A DNA stretch of 64,000 bases from Ambrosia x helenae. Lineage: Eukaryota > Streptophyta > Magnoliopsida > Asterales > Asteraceae. The notes under the pieces were generated by a model that worked only from the letters and a program-made list of their open reading frames with translations, was not told where the DNA came from and made no database searches. A program made the translations under genes and the position numbers. Positions 8,946 through 20,041 of this stretch are shown here, in pieces (the first letter of the stretch is position 1; each line of letters starts with the position of its first letter). Location: NCBI GenBank assembly GCA_030844895.1, contig CM061231.1, positions 33,861,149 to 33,925,148 on the forward strand, read 5' to 3'.

Positions 8946-10123
8946 TTATTATTATAATAATAAATAATTATTATTATTTATTTTTATTTTATTTTCTTTT
9001 TTGAGGGTGTAATGATGATGATGGTTATGATTTGACAAACGATTTACGAAAGTATCAATAATCGAAAATTAGTAAAACAATTTATCAAAGTATCAAGAAT
9101 CGGGAATTAATAAAATGATTTTATAATTCTTTAAAGGCTGAACACGAGTATACTCAAACAAGGGTTTCGCGTTTTGGTACGTTTTAATTGATTGGATGTG
9201 ACTTCTGAAAACCACAAACGATCAATTAAACATTACGAAACGCGTCAAATAGAGACCGGAAGTCCAGCATGTCGATTAGACATGCAAAAATCGTGTTTTT
9301 GGAAAACTATAGGTATCGAATGTATAGTCAGAGCACCACGTACAACGATTCATGAAAGTTGAACAAACTCAGATGTTTCAACCAAAACACACAAACGAGC
9401 AATAAATGACCCGTAACGCCTCAAACGAATTTTGTTGTATTGGGAACAACTAAAAACATTTTAAAATGAATTAAAATTATTTTTTAATCAAAAAAAAGTA
9501 TTTAAAATGAATTAAAACAAATTAAATTTTTCTAAAAAAAAAGCCAATGCGCATGGCTTTGGCCAAAGCTAGGCGCCTGTGGTCAAATCAAGCAAACCAG
9601 GCGCCTAGCTTTGGCCAAAGTTAGACGCTCTGGCCTTTTTTTAAAAAAAAAATAAAATTTGTTTTAATTCATTTAAATACTTGTTATTGATTAAAAAATA
9701 ATTTTAATTCATTTTAAAATGTTTTTAGTTGTTCCCAATACAACGAAATTCGTTTGAGGCGTTACGGGTCGTTTATTGCTCGTTTGTGTGTTTTGGTTGA
9801 AACATCCGAGTTTGTTCAACTTTCACGAATCATTGTACGTGGTGCTCCGACTATACAATCGATACCCATATTTTTCCAAAACACGATTTTTGCATGTTTA
9901 ATCGACATGCTGGACTTCCGGTCTCTGTTTGACGCGTTTCGTAATGTTTAATTGATCGTTTGTGGTTTTCAGAATTCACATCCGATCAATTAAAACGCAC
10001 CGAAATCGTTACTACTTTTCGATTCTTGATACTTTTATAAATCGTTTGTCAAATCATAACCATCATCATCATTACATCCTCAAAACAGAAATAAAATAAC
10101 AATAAATAAAATAATAATAATAA
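8946..10123. mobile_element. 1.2-kb foldback element with ~500-bp arms
   Basis: The left arm (8946-9570) and right arm (9600-10123) are reverse complements over most of their length: for example gggtgtaatgatgatgatgg at 9005 pairs with ccatcatcatcattacatcc near 10061-10080, and the centre is a GC-rich hairpin around ggcgcctgtggtcaaatcaag at 9570-9600 with ctttggccaaagc repeated on each side. No coding capacity. This is a foldback/MITE architecture; superfamily not assigned. Confidence 0.7.
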
Positions 10124-10128
10124 ACCAT

Positions 10129-10200
10129 TGCTCCAACATAATTTGCACCAGCTTGAGATATGAGTTTGATTAGCTTAAATCTCTCTGATCCATGGTATCT
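10129..10200 (-). pseudogene. BRCT-exon copy
   Basis: Minus strand encodes YHGSERFKLIKLISQAG then ANYVGAM, the same BRCT-domain start as at 8563. It directly flanks the foldback element. Confidence 0.55.
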
Positions 10201-11108
10201 ACTAACCAATCAAACAACGAGATCCATATTTTCAGACGTCAGGGTTTGATAAACACAAAACTTATTATTAAAAAGCAACAAAAACAAAACTGGAACCTTA
10301 AATCATACGGTGAAATAAAGAGAGGCCTATTAGGAGTGCCATGAAGGAAGATCGTCGGTTTGCTGTAGTCGATGATAGCGCATAGGTTAGTGGTAAGTTT
10401 AAATTTTTGAATGATGTTTGTCGGTTTGCTCTCTATATACTATTTCATAACAAAGGTAGGAAAGTATTCATATATGAAAAACATTAAAAAGTCACTATTC
10501 AACGAAAATGTATCTACTCACAATGACATCGAACACTTTATAAAGCAACAAATTCAAAACAGAGGTAGGAAAGTAAAGCTTCAGGTGAACAGTTATTTGG
10601 AATGTTCCTGATCATTACAATAATGATCACTTTACAACGCCGAAAACGACTATCATCACTCGATTTCTTTCGACAACCGGTACAACGAACTCTTTATGGG
10701 TTGCTTGTTAGCGTCGATCCTACTGTCGATTTCTTTCGATAACCAGTACAGCTGAAATATTACATTACAATAATATTACCTTGAGCAAAAAGTTGTGTTT
10801 GAAGCCTTGTCCTTTTATTTTACATTTTTTTAGGACTTTAAGTAGAAGGGTTAGTTATCACAATGCACTTCAAGTAGAAGAAGATGAAGAAATAAATGAA
10901 GTCTATTAATAGAGGTTAGTAGGTTACTCATTATTGTCGGGATGCAAAATTGTGATATGATGGATTTTTATAATTTTAAATTATTATAATTATTTAAATT
11001 ATTATTATATTTGCAACCTAGTTCCTTTCTACCAGGTTGCAAAGGAACTTCAGGTCAGCCAGACTTTTGTCAAAAGCAAGTGTGAAGATCAAGATCAAGA
11101 AGAACAGT

Positions 11109-11145
11109 GCTCCAACATAACTTGCACCGGCTTGAGATATGAATT
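11109..11145 (-). pseudogene. BRCT-exon copy, partial
   Basis: Minus strand matches gcttgagatat...gcaccggcttgag of the other copies and breaks off after about 35 bp. Confidence 0.45.
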
Positions 11146-11250
11146 TGTAAAGAGATCATTACTGTATTGATCAGGACTATTCCAAATAACTGTTCAGTTA
11201 TGGATCCTTTGATCAGAAAATATATTCTCAAACAATTCCTAAAATAAATC

Positions 11251-11349
11251 TTTCGATAATCGCTACGGTTAGTGGATACCATGGATCAGAGAGATTCAAG
11301 CTAATCAAACTCATATCTCAAGCCGGTGCAAATTATGTTGGAGCAATGG
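11251..11349 (+). pseudogene. BRCT-exon copy, longest
   Basis: Plus strand reads IIATVSGYHGSERFKLIK and on through LISQAGANYVGAM, the first strand and helix of a BRCT domain (a phosphopeptide-binding module of DNA-damage proteins). This is the most complete of seven copies between 8563 and 11741. Confidence 0.65.
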
Positions 11350-11530
11350 TTGTGGAAAGAAATCGATAGTAGGATCGGCGCTAACAAGCAACCCATACAG
11401 AGTGATGATAGTCGTTTTCGGCATTGTAAAGCGATCGTTACTGTAATAATCAGGAACATTCCAAATAACTGTTTAGTTATGGATCCTTTGATCAGAAAAT
11501 ATATTCTCAAAGAATTCCTAAAATAAATCT

Positions 11531-11595
11531 TTCGATAATCGCTACGGTTAGTGGATACCATGGATCAGAGAGATTCAAGCTAATCAAACTCATAT
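11531..11595 (+). pseudogene. BRCT-exon copy
   Basis: Direct repeat of 11251-11315, ending early after the codons for KLI. Confidence 0.55.
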
Positions 11596-11694
11596 AAAGT
11601 GTTCGATGTCACTGTAAGTACACATTGTGCATGACATTACATTTTGCATGTGTCATTTCAATTGAGCCATACAGGGCGCCAGTCCTATAGCAAA

Positions 11695-11741
11695 CCAGCT
11701 TGAGATAAGAGTTTGATTAGCTTAAATCTCTCTGATCAATG
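11695..11741 (-). pseudogene. BRCT-exon copy, partial
   Basis: Minus strand, with ccagcttgagataagagttt; one of the most diverged copies, directly before the 543-bp array. Confidence 0.45.
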
Positions 11742-11779
11742 GGAGGGTAAACAAAATCGCCATTCTGACTAAAATCAAT

Positions 11780-14030
11780 GGGAAGGTAAACATTTTCAGG
11801 CAAGCAAGTAAAATTTAGTTGTTGTCCGAGAGATATCTGTCAACGATGAAGTAACTTCAGGTCAGCTAGACGTTTGTCAAAAGAATTTTGTACTCTGCAT
11901 TTTCACATGAATATCCTTGATCTACGCATAAGTGTGAGAGTAGATTTCCCTATGAGGGTGACTAACAAAGAGATGGTCTTTTTTGATGAATATATTATTC
12001 ACAAATACATTTGTTTAACTATTTTAGCAACTTCCATAAGAACTCTCCGTTTTTCAAACACGGTCATTTGTATGGTATTAGGGGTTGGAAACTCTGAAGA
12101 CCAATGACCCTCTGGCAATTGGATCGATATCATCCATCGCTATTTTCAAAATGTTCAGGTAAGCAAGTAAAATTCAGTTGTTGTCAGAGAGATATCTGTC
12201 AACGATGAAGGCAACATACTTGAAATCAATGGGAAGGTAAAATTCTGCCACCTCGTATGATTTGACCCGAAGCACCTAGCTTTAAATAGAAGGTGGGGGG
12301 GTTCAATTGGTAAAATTCAGTTCTTGTCGGAGAGATATCTGTCAATGATGAAGGCAAACATACTTGAAATCAAAGGGAAGGTAAACAATTCCTGCACCTG
12401 GATATCAGCGAGACGTTTGTTAAAAGAATTTTGTACTATGCATTCTCACATGAATATCCTTGATCTACGCATAAGTGTGAGAGTAGATTTCCCTATGAGG
12501 GTGACTAACAAAGAGATGGTCTTTTTTGATGAATGTATTATTCACAAATACATTTGTTTAACTATTTTAGCAACTTCCATAAGAACTCTCCGTTTTTCAA
12601 ACACGGTCATTTGTATGGTATTAGGGGTTGGAAACTCTGAAGACCAATGACCCTTTGGCAATTGGATCGATATCATCCATCGCTATTTTCAAAATGTTCA
12701 GGTAAGCAAGTAAAATTCAGTTGTTGTCAGAGAGATATCTGTCAACGATGAAGGCAACATACTTGAAATCAATGGGAAGGTAAAATTCTGTCACCTCGTA
12801 TGATTTGACCCGAAGCACCTAGCTTTAAATAGAAGGTCAGGGGGGTTCAATTTGTAAAATTCAGTTCTTGTCGGAGAGATATCTGTCAACGATGAAGGCA
12901 AACATACTTGAAATCAAAGGGAAGGTAAACAATTCCTGCACCTGGATATCAGCGAGACGTTTGTTAAAAGAATTTTGTACTATGCATTCTCACATGAATA
13001 TCCTTGATCTACGCATAAGTGTGAGAGTAGATTTCCCTATGAGGGTGAATAACAAAGAGATGATCTTTTTTGATGAATGTATTATTCACAAATACATTTG
13101 TTTAACTATTTTAGCAACTTCCGTAAGAACTCTCCGTTTTTCAAACACGGTCATTTGTATGGTATTAGGGGTTGGAAACTCTGAAGACCAATTACCCTCT
13201 GGCAATTGGATCGATATCATCCATCGCTATTTTCAAAATGTTCAGGTAAGCAAGTAAAATTCAGTTGTTGTCAGAGAGATATATGTCAACGATGAAGGCA
13301 ACATACTTGAAATCAATGGGAAGGTAAAATTCTGCCACCTCGTATGATTTGACCCGAAGCACCTAGCTTTAAATAGAAGGTCGGGGGGTTCAATTGGTAA
13401 AATTCAGTTCTTGTCGCAGAGATATCTCTCAACGATGAAGGCAAACATACTTGAAATCAAAGGGAAGGTAAACAATTCCTGCACCTGGATATCAACGAGA
13501 CGTTTGTTAAAAGAATTTTGTACTATGCATTCTCACATGAATATCCTTGATCTACGCATAAGTGTGGGAGTAGATTTCCCTATGAGGGTGACTAACAAAG
13601 AGATGGTCTTTTTTGATGAATGTATTATTCACAAATACATTTGTTTAACTATTTTAGCAACTTCCATAAGAACTCTCTGTTTTTCAAACACAGTCATCTG
13701 TATGGTATTAGGGGTTGGAAACTCTGAAGACCAATGACCCTCTGGCAAATTGATCGATATCATCCATTGCTATTTTCAAAATGTTCAGGCAAGCAAGTAA
13801 AATTCAGTTGCTGTCAGAGAGATATCTGTCAACGATGAAGGCAACATACTTGAAATCAATTGGAAGGTAAAATTCTGCCACCTCGTATGATTTGACCCGA
13901 AGCACCTAGGTTTAAATAGAAGGTGGGGGTTTAATTGGTAAAATTCAGTTCTTGTCGGAGAGATATCTGTCAACGATGAAGGCAAACATACTTGAAATCA
14001 ATGGGAAGGTAAACAATTCCTGCACCTGAA
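11780..14030 (+). repeat. tandem array, ~543-bp unit, four copies plus a partial fifth, each with a related ORF
   Basis: Units begin with cagttcttgtcggagagata and end with the same phrase one period later. Equivalent stops at 12107, 12650 and 13737, and starts at 12324, 12868 and 13411, give a period of 543-544 bp. Three full units carry a ~108-codon frame beginning MSERYLS/MSQRYLS with a conserved middle (RVDFPMRVTNKEMVFFDE) and end at VGNSEDQ; in the third unit a changed stop extends it by 21 codons. A splice-like CAG|GTAAGC follows. I do not recognise the peptide. Differences between units are few, so the array is young or homogenised. Confidence 0.75.
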
Positions 14031-15198
14031 TATATGAATAGTGTTCTTTATTTATGAATAGTGACCCTCTGGAAAGTGCTTATTTAACGAATAGTGACCC
14101 TCTGGCAAGTGCTATTTTCAAAACACTTCCTGCTCATCATGAGGAATATCTAGCTCCCTCTTTAATGTTGTTTATAATTAAAAGGAACTAGGTTGCAAAG
14201 GAACTTCAGGTCAGCCAGACGTTTGTCAAAAGAACTTTGTACTATGCATTCTCACATGAACATCCAACAACAATGGTATTTGGACCGCTTTCAGACAAGA
14301 AAGTATAATTCAGTTGTTGTCCGAGAGATATCTGTCAACGATGAAGGCAACACATTTGAAATCAATGGGAAGGTAAACAATCCTCATCCACAATGTTCTT
14401 ACCTAGAGCTACCAACCATCCGGTTGTTTTTAGGTTGCCTTCATCGTTGACAGATAATGAGATTTGGTGTTCGATCATAAGCAAAAAGGTAGACCACACC
14501 ACTGTGAGCAGATAAATTTCGTAGTGGTTGGAAACTCTGATGAATAGTGACCCTTTGGCAATTGGTTAGTTAATGTTCTTTATATATGAATAGTGACCCT
14601 CTGCAAAAGGTCTTGATGAATATCTTCATGAATATCCTAGAAGTGTCATCTTAAAGGCTAGAAACTCTGAAGACCAATGACCCTCTGACAATTTGATTGA
14701 TATCATCCATCGCTATTTTCAAAATGTTCAGGAAAGCAAATAAAATTCAGTTGTTGTCAGAGAGATATCTGTCAACGATGAAGGCAACATACTTGAAATC
14801 AATGGGAAGGTAAACAATCCTATTCCACAATGTTCTTACCTAGAGCTACCAACCATCCGGCTGTTTCAGGTTGCCTTCATCATTGACAGATAATGAGAAT
14901 TGGTGTTGGATCATAAGCAAATCTGATCATTGTAATATACCGTTTGCAACATATTTGCATGCCATTTCATATTTTGCAACATATTTGGGAAAAAAGTTAG
15001 TGAACCCTGTGTTGGATGGATAGTGTCTTTGGCTTAAATGTCTTGTTGAGTTGAGTTGGAGCAATGTCGTTAAAAGTTGGTGGTTTTATTTTGTTTTTTA
15101 ATTTTTATAAATTTTTTTACAATAATTATATTAAAAAATAAAAAAAATAAAAAACCAATTCAAAACACAAAAAATACAACAAAAATAAAAGCTGGATT
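14031..15198. other. scrambled fragments of the 543-bp unit and its flanks
   Basis: Pieces of the array (agagatatctgtcaacgatg at 14325 and 14762) alternate with a repeated phrase tgaatagtgaccctctgg (14055-14110, 14538-14600). A frame at 14193-14270 reads VSQTFVKRTLYYAFSHEHP, apparently another exon-like block of the same source. No intact gene. Confidence 0.45.
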
Positions 15199-15318
15199 CC
15201 AAGCGCCTCGCTTTGGCCAAAGCGAGGCGCTTGGGGTCAAATCAGAATAACTTACCTCGGGACCGAGGTAGTTAAAAAAGTAACCAAAGCGCCTCGCTTA
15301 GACCAAAGCGAGGTGTTT
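15199..15318. repeat. 36-bp perfect palindrome and an imperfect second one
   Basis: 15199-15234 is a perfect 36-bp palindrome with arms ccaagcgcctcgctttgg. A shorter palindrome acctcgggaccgaggt lies at 15254-15269, and an imperfect relative of the first at 15286-15318. The same ctttggccaaagc core appears at the centre of the foldback element (9540-9640), so these may share origin. Confidence 0.75.
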
Positions 15319-15410
15319 TAGGGGGGGGGGGGGGGGTAGAAGTGGGGAAGGGGGGTGTTAATATAACCTCCCTACCCATTATTATTTTTAATAATATTAC
15401 TATTACTCTC

Positions 15411-15424
15411 TGTGTGTGTGTGTG

Positions 15425-15470
<46 letters not shown>
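15411..15470. repeat. (TG)n and (AAT)n microsatellites
   Basis: About eight TG units (15411-15426) are followed by about fourteen AAT units (15427-15470). Confidence 0.9.
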
Positions 15471-15833
15471 GTTTTTTTTAAGTTAATAAATTGTCACATC
15501 AATATATTTTTAGGGTAGAGATATTGTACAAAGTCTCTTAACTTAAGAAGCATAAGAAACAATCTGGACCATTAGATTATAAACTGATCAGATCATCTAA
15601 CCATAGGAGTCTAAATCAAACCAGGGGTAAATTAGTCAAAACAAAATTAAACGCGTTTTAAAAATTACGAATTAGAACCGCCAATTCAAACCCAAGGACG
15701 ATTATTACTAAAATTGATAAACAAAATCATCAAACCATCATTTAATTAGGGTTTATTACACCACAAAATCAAACAAAACACGCACAAACACGATTCAACA
15801 CCCAGAGTGACGAACAAAAAAAAACAGAGTATA

Positions 15834-17295
15834 ATGTCTTCAAAACGAAAATCAGGTGCGTTTTATGATTACATTTTCACTTTTTCATCTCGTTTTTGAT
15901 TTTTTTTAAAATGAAATCATACAAAGATGTGGAAAGAAGAAGAGAAGCTAAACATAACAAAACAAAGTCAAAACAGATTAAAGGTATAGTTGATTCAACA
16001 AACAAAATAGCACTTAATTTTTGATGAGAGGCACTTAGGTTATTTGCATGTGGATATTACTTGCTTAATTACAGTTAGTTTTTTATTACAGTCAGTTTTA
16101 CAGTTTGTATGTTATGTGTGAGTGTGTCTGTAGTTTTTTTTGTTTGAGTGCGTTTGTATGTTTAGTTTTATTTAGGTTTGATGAGTGAGTCTGTTTGTTT
16201 AGTATGAGTGCGTCTGTATGTTTAGTTTTAAAAACATGAGTGCGTCTCAATTAGGGTATGAATGCGTCTGTATGTTTAGTATGAGTTCATTTGTATGTTT
16301 AGTTTTATTTAGTTTTGATGAGTGTGTCTGTTTGTTTAGTATGAGTGCGTCTGTATGTTTAGTTTTAAAAACATGAGTGCGTATCAGTTAGGATATGAAT
16401 GCGTCTGTATGTTTAGTATGAGTTCATCTGTATGTTTAGTTTTATTTAGGTTTGATGAGTGCGTCTGTATGTTTAGTATGAGTGCGTCTGTATGTTTAGT
16501 TTTAAAAAACATGAGTGCGTATCAATTAGGATATGAATGCGTATGTGTGTTTAGTATGAGTTCATCTATATGTTTAGTTTTATTTAGGTTTGATGAGTGT
16601 GTCTGTATGTTTAGAAAGTTTTAATAGGTGCGTCTGTATTATTTCATTAGTGCGTTTAAATAAATGATATGTTCATTGTTTATGCAGGACCAAATGTAAC
16701 ATCAGATGATGATGATTTCGAATATCAACCATTGAAAAATTCAATTAAAATTAAAAAAAAGGGTTGAAAAGGTAAACAAAGAAGCTGCTAAGAATTTGGA
16801 AGTTGATATTGAAAAGATGAGATAGCAGTTGAAGAAACAGAAACAAACTGTCAAACCAAAAACAAAAAAAACAAGCCGTTGAAGAAACTTCAGAATCATC
16901 TGATGAAGATGTCCAGAGGCCATAGAAAAAGGTAAAAGTAGATGAACCTAAGAAGAAGGTGAAGAAATATCCAGGAAAGGGAGTTTGTGCAATACATAGG
17001 CAAGAAGTTAAAAATAAGATATTCTCCTGTTGATTTTATTGAAAGCATCCAAGAGTACACTGATGAACAAAAGGAAGAAGTTAGAAAGATGGGGTTTGGA
17101 TCTGTGTTGGACATTAAGATTGAACATATATCAACAGCCTTAGGTTACTGGTTGTTAGTCAATTATGACGAGGGAAGTAACGAACTAAATGTAGGAAATT
17201 GGAAAATCAAGATCACAGAGGCGCATCATAAGGGGGGGGTTCAATTTTGGAAAATGAGCTGTAAAACGCGGTTAATTGCTTGTTTTTGTCGGTGA
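15834..17295 (+). pseudogene. Ulp1-linked transposon gene, N-terminal region, decayed and truncated
   Basis: A short exon 1 (15834-15855, MSSKRKS then a donor G|GTGCG) joins in phase to exon 2 after TTTATGCAG at 16687, reading GPNVTSDDDDFEYQPLKN. A frame change near 16760 and stops (for example at 16827) break the following Lys-rich segment. The frame 16987-17230 reads SPVDFIESIQEYTDEQKEEV then RKMGFGSVLDIKIEHISTAL and YWLLVNYDEGSNEL. This order (SP..., EQK..V..MGFG.LL.I, then WL...(F/Y)D) is the conserved segment before the Ulp1-type cysteine protease in many plant transposon proteins. After about 17232 similarity is lost at a poly-G run, so the protease is absent. Confidence 0.5.
16100..16630. 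repeat. intronic minisatellite of gtctgtatgtttagt units
   Basis: Within the intron of the Ulp1-linked gene, phrases such as gagtgcgtctgtatgtttag and ttttatttaggtttgatgag are repeated many times, in a higher-order unit of about 140 bp. The long open frame here is a by-product of the repeat. Confidence 0.75.
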
Positions 17296-17749
17296 GTCGA
17301 GTACCGGGTCGGGTTCAGGTCCTTTGTGGCTGACTTGTGAAGAAGAAGGGAAGGAAAGGAGGTTTTGGGCCAGACTTGTGTGAATGGGCCTGATATTTGG
17401 GCTAGTTGTGGTTAAGGGTATGATTATTGGGTTGGGTTATAGTTGTTTGTTGTTGGGTAATTGGAGTGTTATTAAAACTTTTATAAGTGTTCAAAGAAAA
17501 ACATGAACATATTGATGATTATTATCAATATTATTTTCATTAGAGAAAAAAAATGAACTAAGTGATTAAGAGAAAATTATTCATAAAAAAATTTAGACCA
17601 GTCTTTAGAATGCTAAACGTTCTAGAACAACTAAGAATGTTGACATTCGTACAAAGTAAATGTGAATAGGATAAAGCGAAAAAACTAAAAAAAAATGGAA
17701 CTTTATTTTTTTTATTAACTAAAAATTGGTGAAATTACACGATGTTACA
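17296..17749. other. non-coding spacer
   Basis: A G+T-rich stretch (17300-17470) followed by A+T-rich sequence. Nothing recognised. Confidence 0.4.
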
Positions 17750-19210
17750 ATGGGTGTGTCAGGGTGTGAGCAGGGGCGTGCTTGAGCTGATTTGCCTATA
17801 AATAGAGGCCTCCACCCCACATTCCCTTCCCATTCGAAAACCAACACTTCTCTAGGAAGTTTCAGCCACCTTTGGGGTCTTGCAAGTGACCTTTGGAGCT
17901 TAGAATCACTCTATAAACACTTGGTGATTGAGAGATGAGAGAGAGAGAGAGAGAGAGAGATCACTAAAACTCACCAAAACCACCCTCTTTAATCCCAAAT
18001 ACACTCACAACCATGTGTTCTTCTAACACCCAATATATTGTGCAAGATATAAAGCCCATGTTTGGCTAGATTAGTTGAGTGTTGCTAGGGTGAAGACTTA
18101 TCACGGTATGGATTATATAGTTTTTATTTGTTAAGTGGTGTTGTGTTCTTGTTAAATTCCTTTCACTTAAAACTTTGTTTGATGAATTAAGTAACTAATT
18201 AACTATTCTTTGGTCTTGTGGGTGTCTTGATAGGAAGTGGGAGGACTTAAGAGTGTACCCATGGTGTGTAACAACCCATGCACTCTTAACCTAACTTAAT
18301 CCCGCGAGTAGTGATTAGCCCATTTGTGGGTAGAAATACACACACTTAGTGGCTTAATCCTCTACTATCAAAGATCTCACTTAGAGTCGGTACGGTCTTT
18401 ATACTTAGTCCTAGTGATAAGTCAAGTCTTAATTTTGCGATTTAGCTTCATCGTCTATGTGAAAGCTTTGGCGCAATTTAAGGTTTGATGAATCCGTGTT
18501 GAGAGAAAACAATCTTTATTTTATCTCATCATTATGCTGCCGCACAGTTAATGATAGACCACTCACTTTTTAAAAGGTTAATTGGTTCAAGTAAAGGATG
18601 CACGTGTGCTGGTTAGTCACGAATCTTTTATGATATCAAGTGGTTTCTTGTTCGGTCATGCTCCGGCCACCGACAAGTTTTCCACAAAGGTTTTGAGTGA
18701 TTAGATGTCCTTATTGCAACACTGGGAGGTGGATCATTCGGGGTTGGGCATGCATAGTCTTGAGTAGTCCGTCTGTCATTGTTGAGAGGTGAGCTTACCG
18801 ATTCAGGAGACCCTCACATTAAAACAAGAACACGGCTCATCTTGTGATAATAGTCACCTCTGGAGAATGCTCACTTGTTTACACCACTTAACTGAATAAC
18901 TACTATTAATCCGTCCCAAGAATAAGTTGGATCCAGAAGCAACACTTTGTATTGATTTTTACTCTGGTCGCTCTCATTCTCTCTTTCTTTATTTTATCTT
19001 TTCTTTTATTAAAAAGCAACTTAAGGCTGAGTTGGGGAAGTCGTGTCTTCGGGTTCGATACTTGGTACCTGCTCGAAGTCTATACTACACCCGATATGTA
19101 CACTTGCCTATTGTGTGGGTTTAGAATAATTCGTAACTATCGTTTTATTTTATAAATTTAAAGCTTGAAAAGCGTTTTAACTTAAAGTTTTGACTTAAAC
19201 TCTTTTCATC
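17750..19210 (+). mobile_element. Athila-like Ty3/gypsy LTR, 5' copy
   Basis: A TATA box CCTATAAATAGAGGCC (about 17796) sits near the left side, and a primer-binding site complementary to tRNA-Asp follows the right side (19218-19235). LTRs of about 1.4 kb with this primer site are typical of Athila/Tat gypsy elements. Exact ends are uncertain; the left limit is placed at tgttacaatgggtgtgtc. A GA microsatellite (17936-17959) lies downstream of the TATA box. Only ~130 bp of the element follow the primer site before unrelated sequence. Confidence 0.45.
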
Positions 19211-19217
19211 AAGTTTT

Positions 19218-19235
19218 TGGCGCATCCGCCGGGGA
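19218..19235 (+). other. primer-binding site, tRNA-Asp type
   Basis: TGGCGCATCCGCCGGGGA differs little from TGGCGCCGTTGCCGGGGA, the site used by Athila-type retrotransposons to prime minus-strand DNA with tRNA-Asp. Confidence 0.5.
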
Positions 19236-19340
19236 CTTGTTACCTTTAAAATAAAAGTTAATTTAAGTCATAAAAACCTTTAATCCACACGGCACCAGTC
19301 CCCTCGCCAGAGGGAAGTTATTGAATGCTTGTAATGCCCC

Positions 19341-20041
19341 CATGCCCAAGATTTCCTAACTGTTATCCCGATCGAAGGTCTAGGCCAGAGCATGTCCGCT
19401 ACTGAATACATATCCATTCTTAAATATCGTTTGATGATCCCCATGTAGCAGGAGGATGAAATCTGTCCGAATTGCCGTAAGGCCTGTCTAGATGAATACG
19501 GGGAATATGCGGTTCATTGCAAGGAGTTACCCGGGTTCAAATATCGGCACGATTGGGTTCGAGACGTTCCGTGGGACATTTTAAGACGTGCTGGGATCTC
19601 AACAAAGAAAGAGGCCCATATGAACTTCCTCTCGGATCCCACAAAAGGGAGATCCACCCTGCGTCCAACAGATCTCCTTGTCTTTGGGTGGGCTGGGGGA
19701 AGCATGCTTGTGTTGACCTGACAGGCGTATCTCATCTAGTTGGGTTGAGGGATAGTGGGTTTGTAGCAGGGCAAGTAGTGTGGAAAGCAGGGGCGAAAAA
19801 GGTAGAAAAGCATGCTAAAGCCTACGACGAGAACCAACATGTTTTCGTACCCCTGCCTTTTTATACCTTTGGCTCATTGGCACCGGAGGCTACCCGTTTC
19901 CTGACCAGGGTCCAACGAGTTATTCATGGTAGTGTCTCGGCTCTGAGTGGGAAAGGTTACGTTTTTAGTAGATTAGGGTTTGCCATTTAGAAAGGGGTGA
20001 CGACGCAGCTTATTGCCCGCCTTCCCGCTATCTTGATGTGA
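19341..20041 (+). pseudogene. reverse-transcriptase-associated protein, C-terminal part, interrupted
   Basis: The frame reads HAQDFLTVIPIEGLGQSM, a Cys pair ICPNCRKAC, HCKELPGFKYRHDWVRDV and, after a one-base shift near 19692-19700, KHACVDLTGVSHLVGL and TFGSLAPEATRFL, ending IARLPAILM with a stop at 20039-20041. This is a widespread plant sequence usually annotated as a putative reverse transcriptase tail (sometimes auxilin-like). Damage: TAG at 19446-19448, one missing base in a run of G near 19695, and TAG at 19988-19990 where relatives have Gln. No intron is needed to join the parts. The biochemical role of this domain is not established; the C..C...H pattern suggests metal binding. Confidence 0.6.

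Larger units (their letters stand above)
10560..11490. repeat. inverted duplicate blocks around BRCT-exon copies
   Basis: 10590-10760 (ggaatgttcctgatcattac ... cgaaaacgactatcatcactc ... gggttgcttgttagcg) is the reverse complement of 11340-11480. In addition 11146-11310 is directly repeated at 11436-11590 with an offset of about 279 bp. So at least three copies of one ~250-bp unit, each ending in a BRCT exon, lie here in two orientations. Confidence 0.6.

Noticed and set aside
9754..9951. 65-codon ORF in the foldback
   Set aside because: Lies in an arm of a long inverted repeat; the partner arm does not keep a matching frame.
16355..16624. Cys/Met-rich small protein
   Set aside because: Lies within a tandem repeat inside an intron; low complexity.
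19514..19990. Two overlapping long ORFs as separate genes (plus 19517-19990 and minus 19514-19735)
   Set aside because: The plus frame is only the shifted second half of the RT-associated pseudogene with an artificial start, and the minus one is its shadow.
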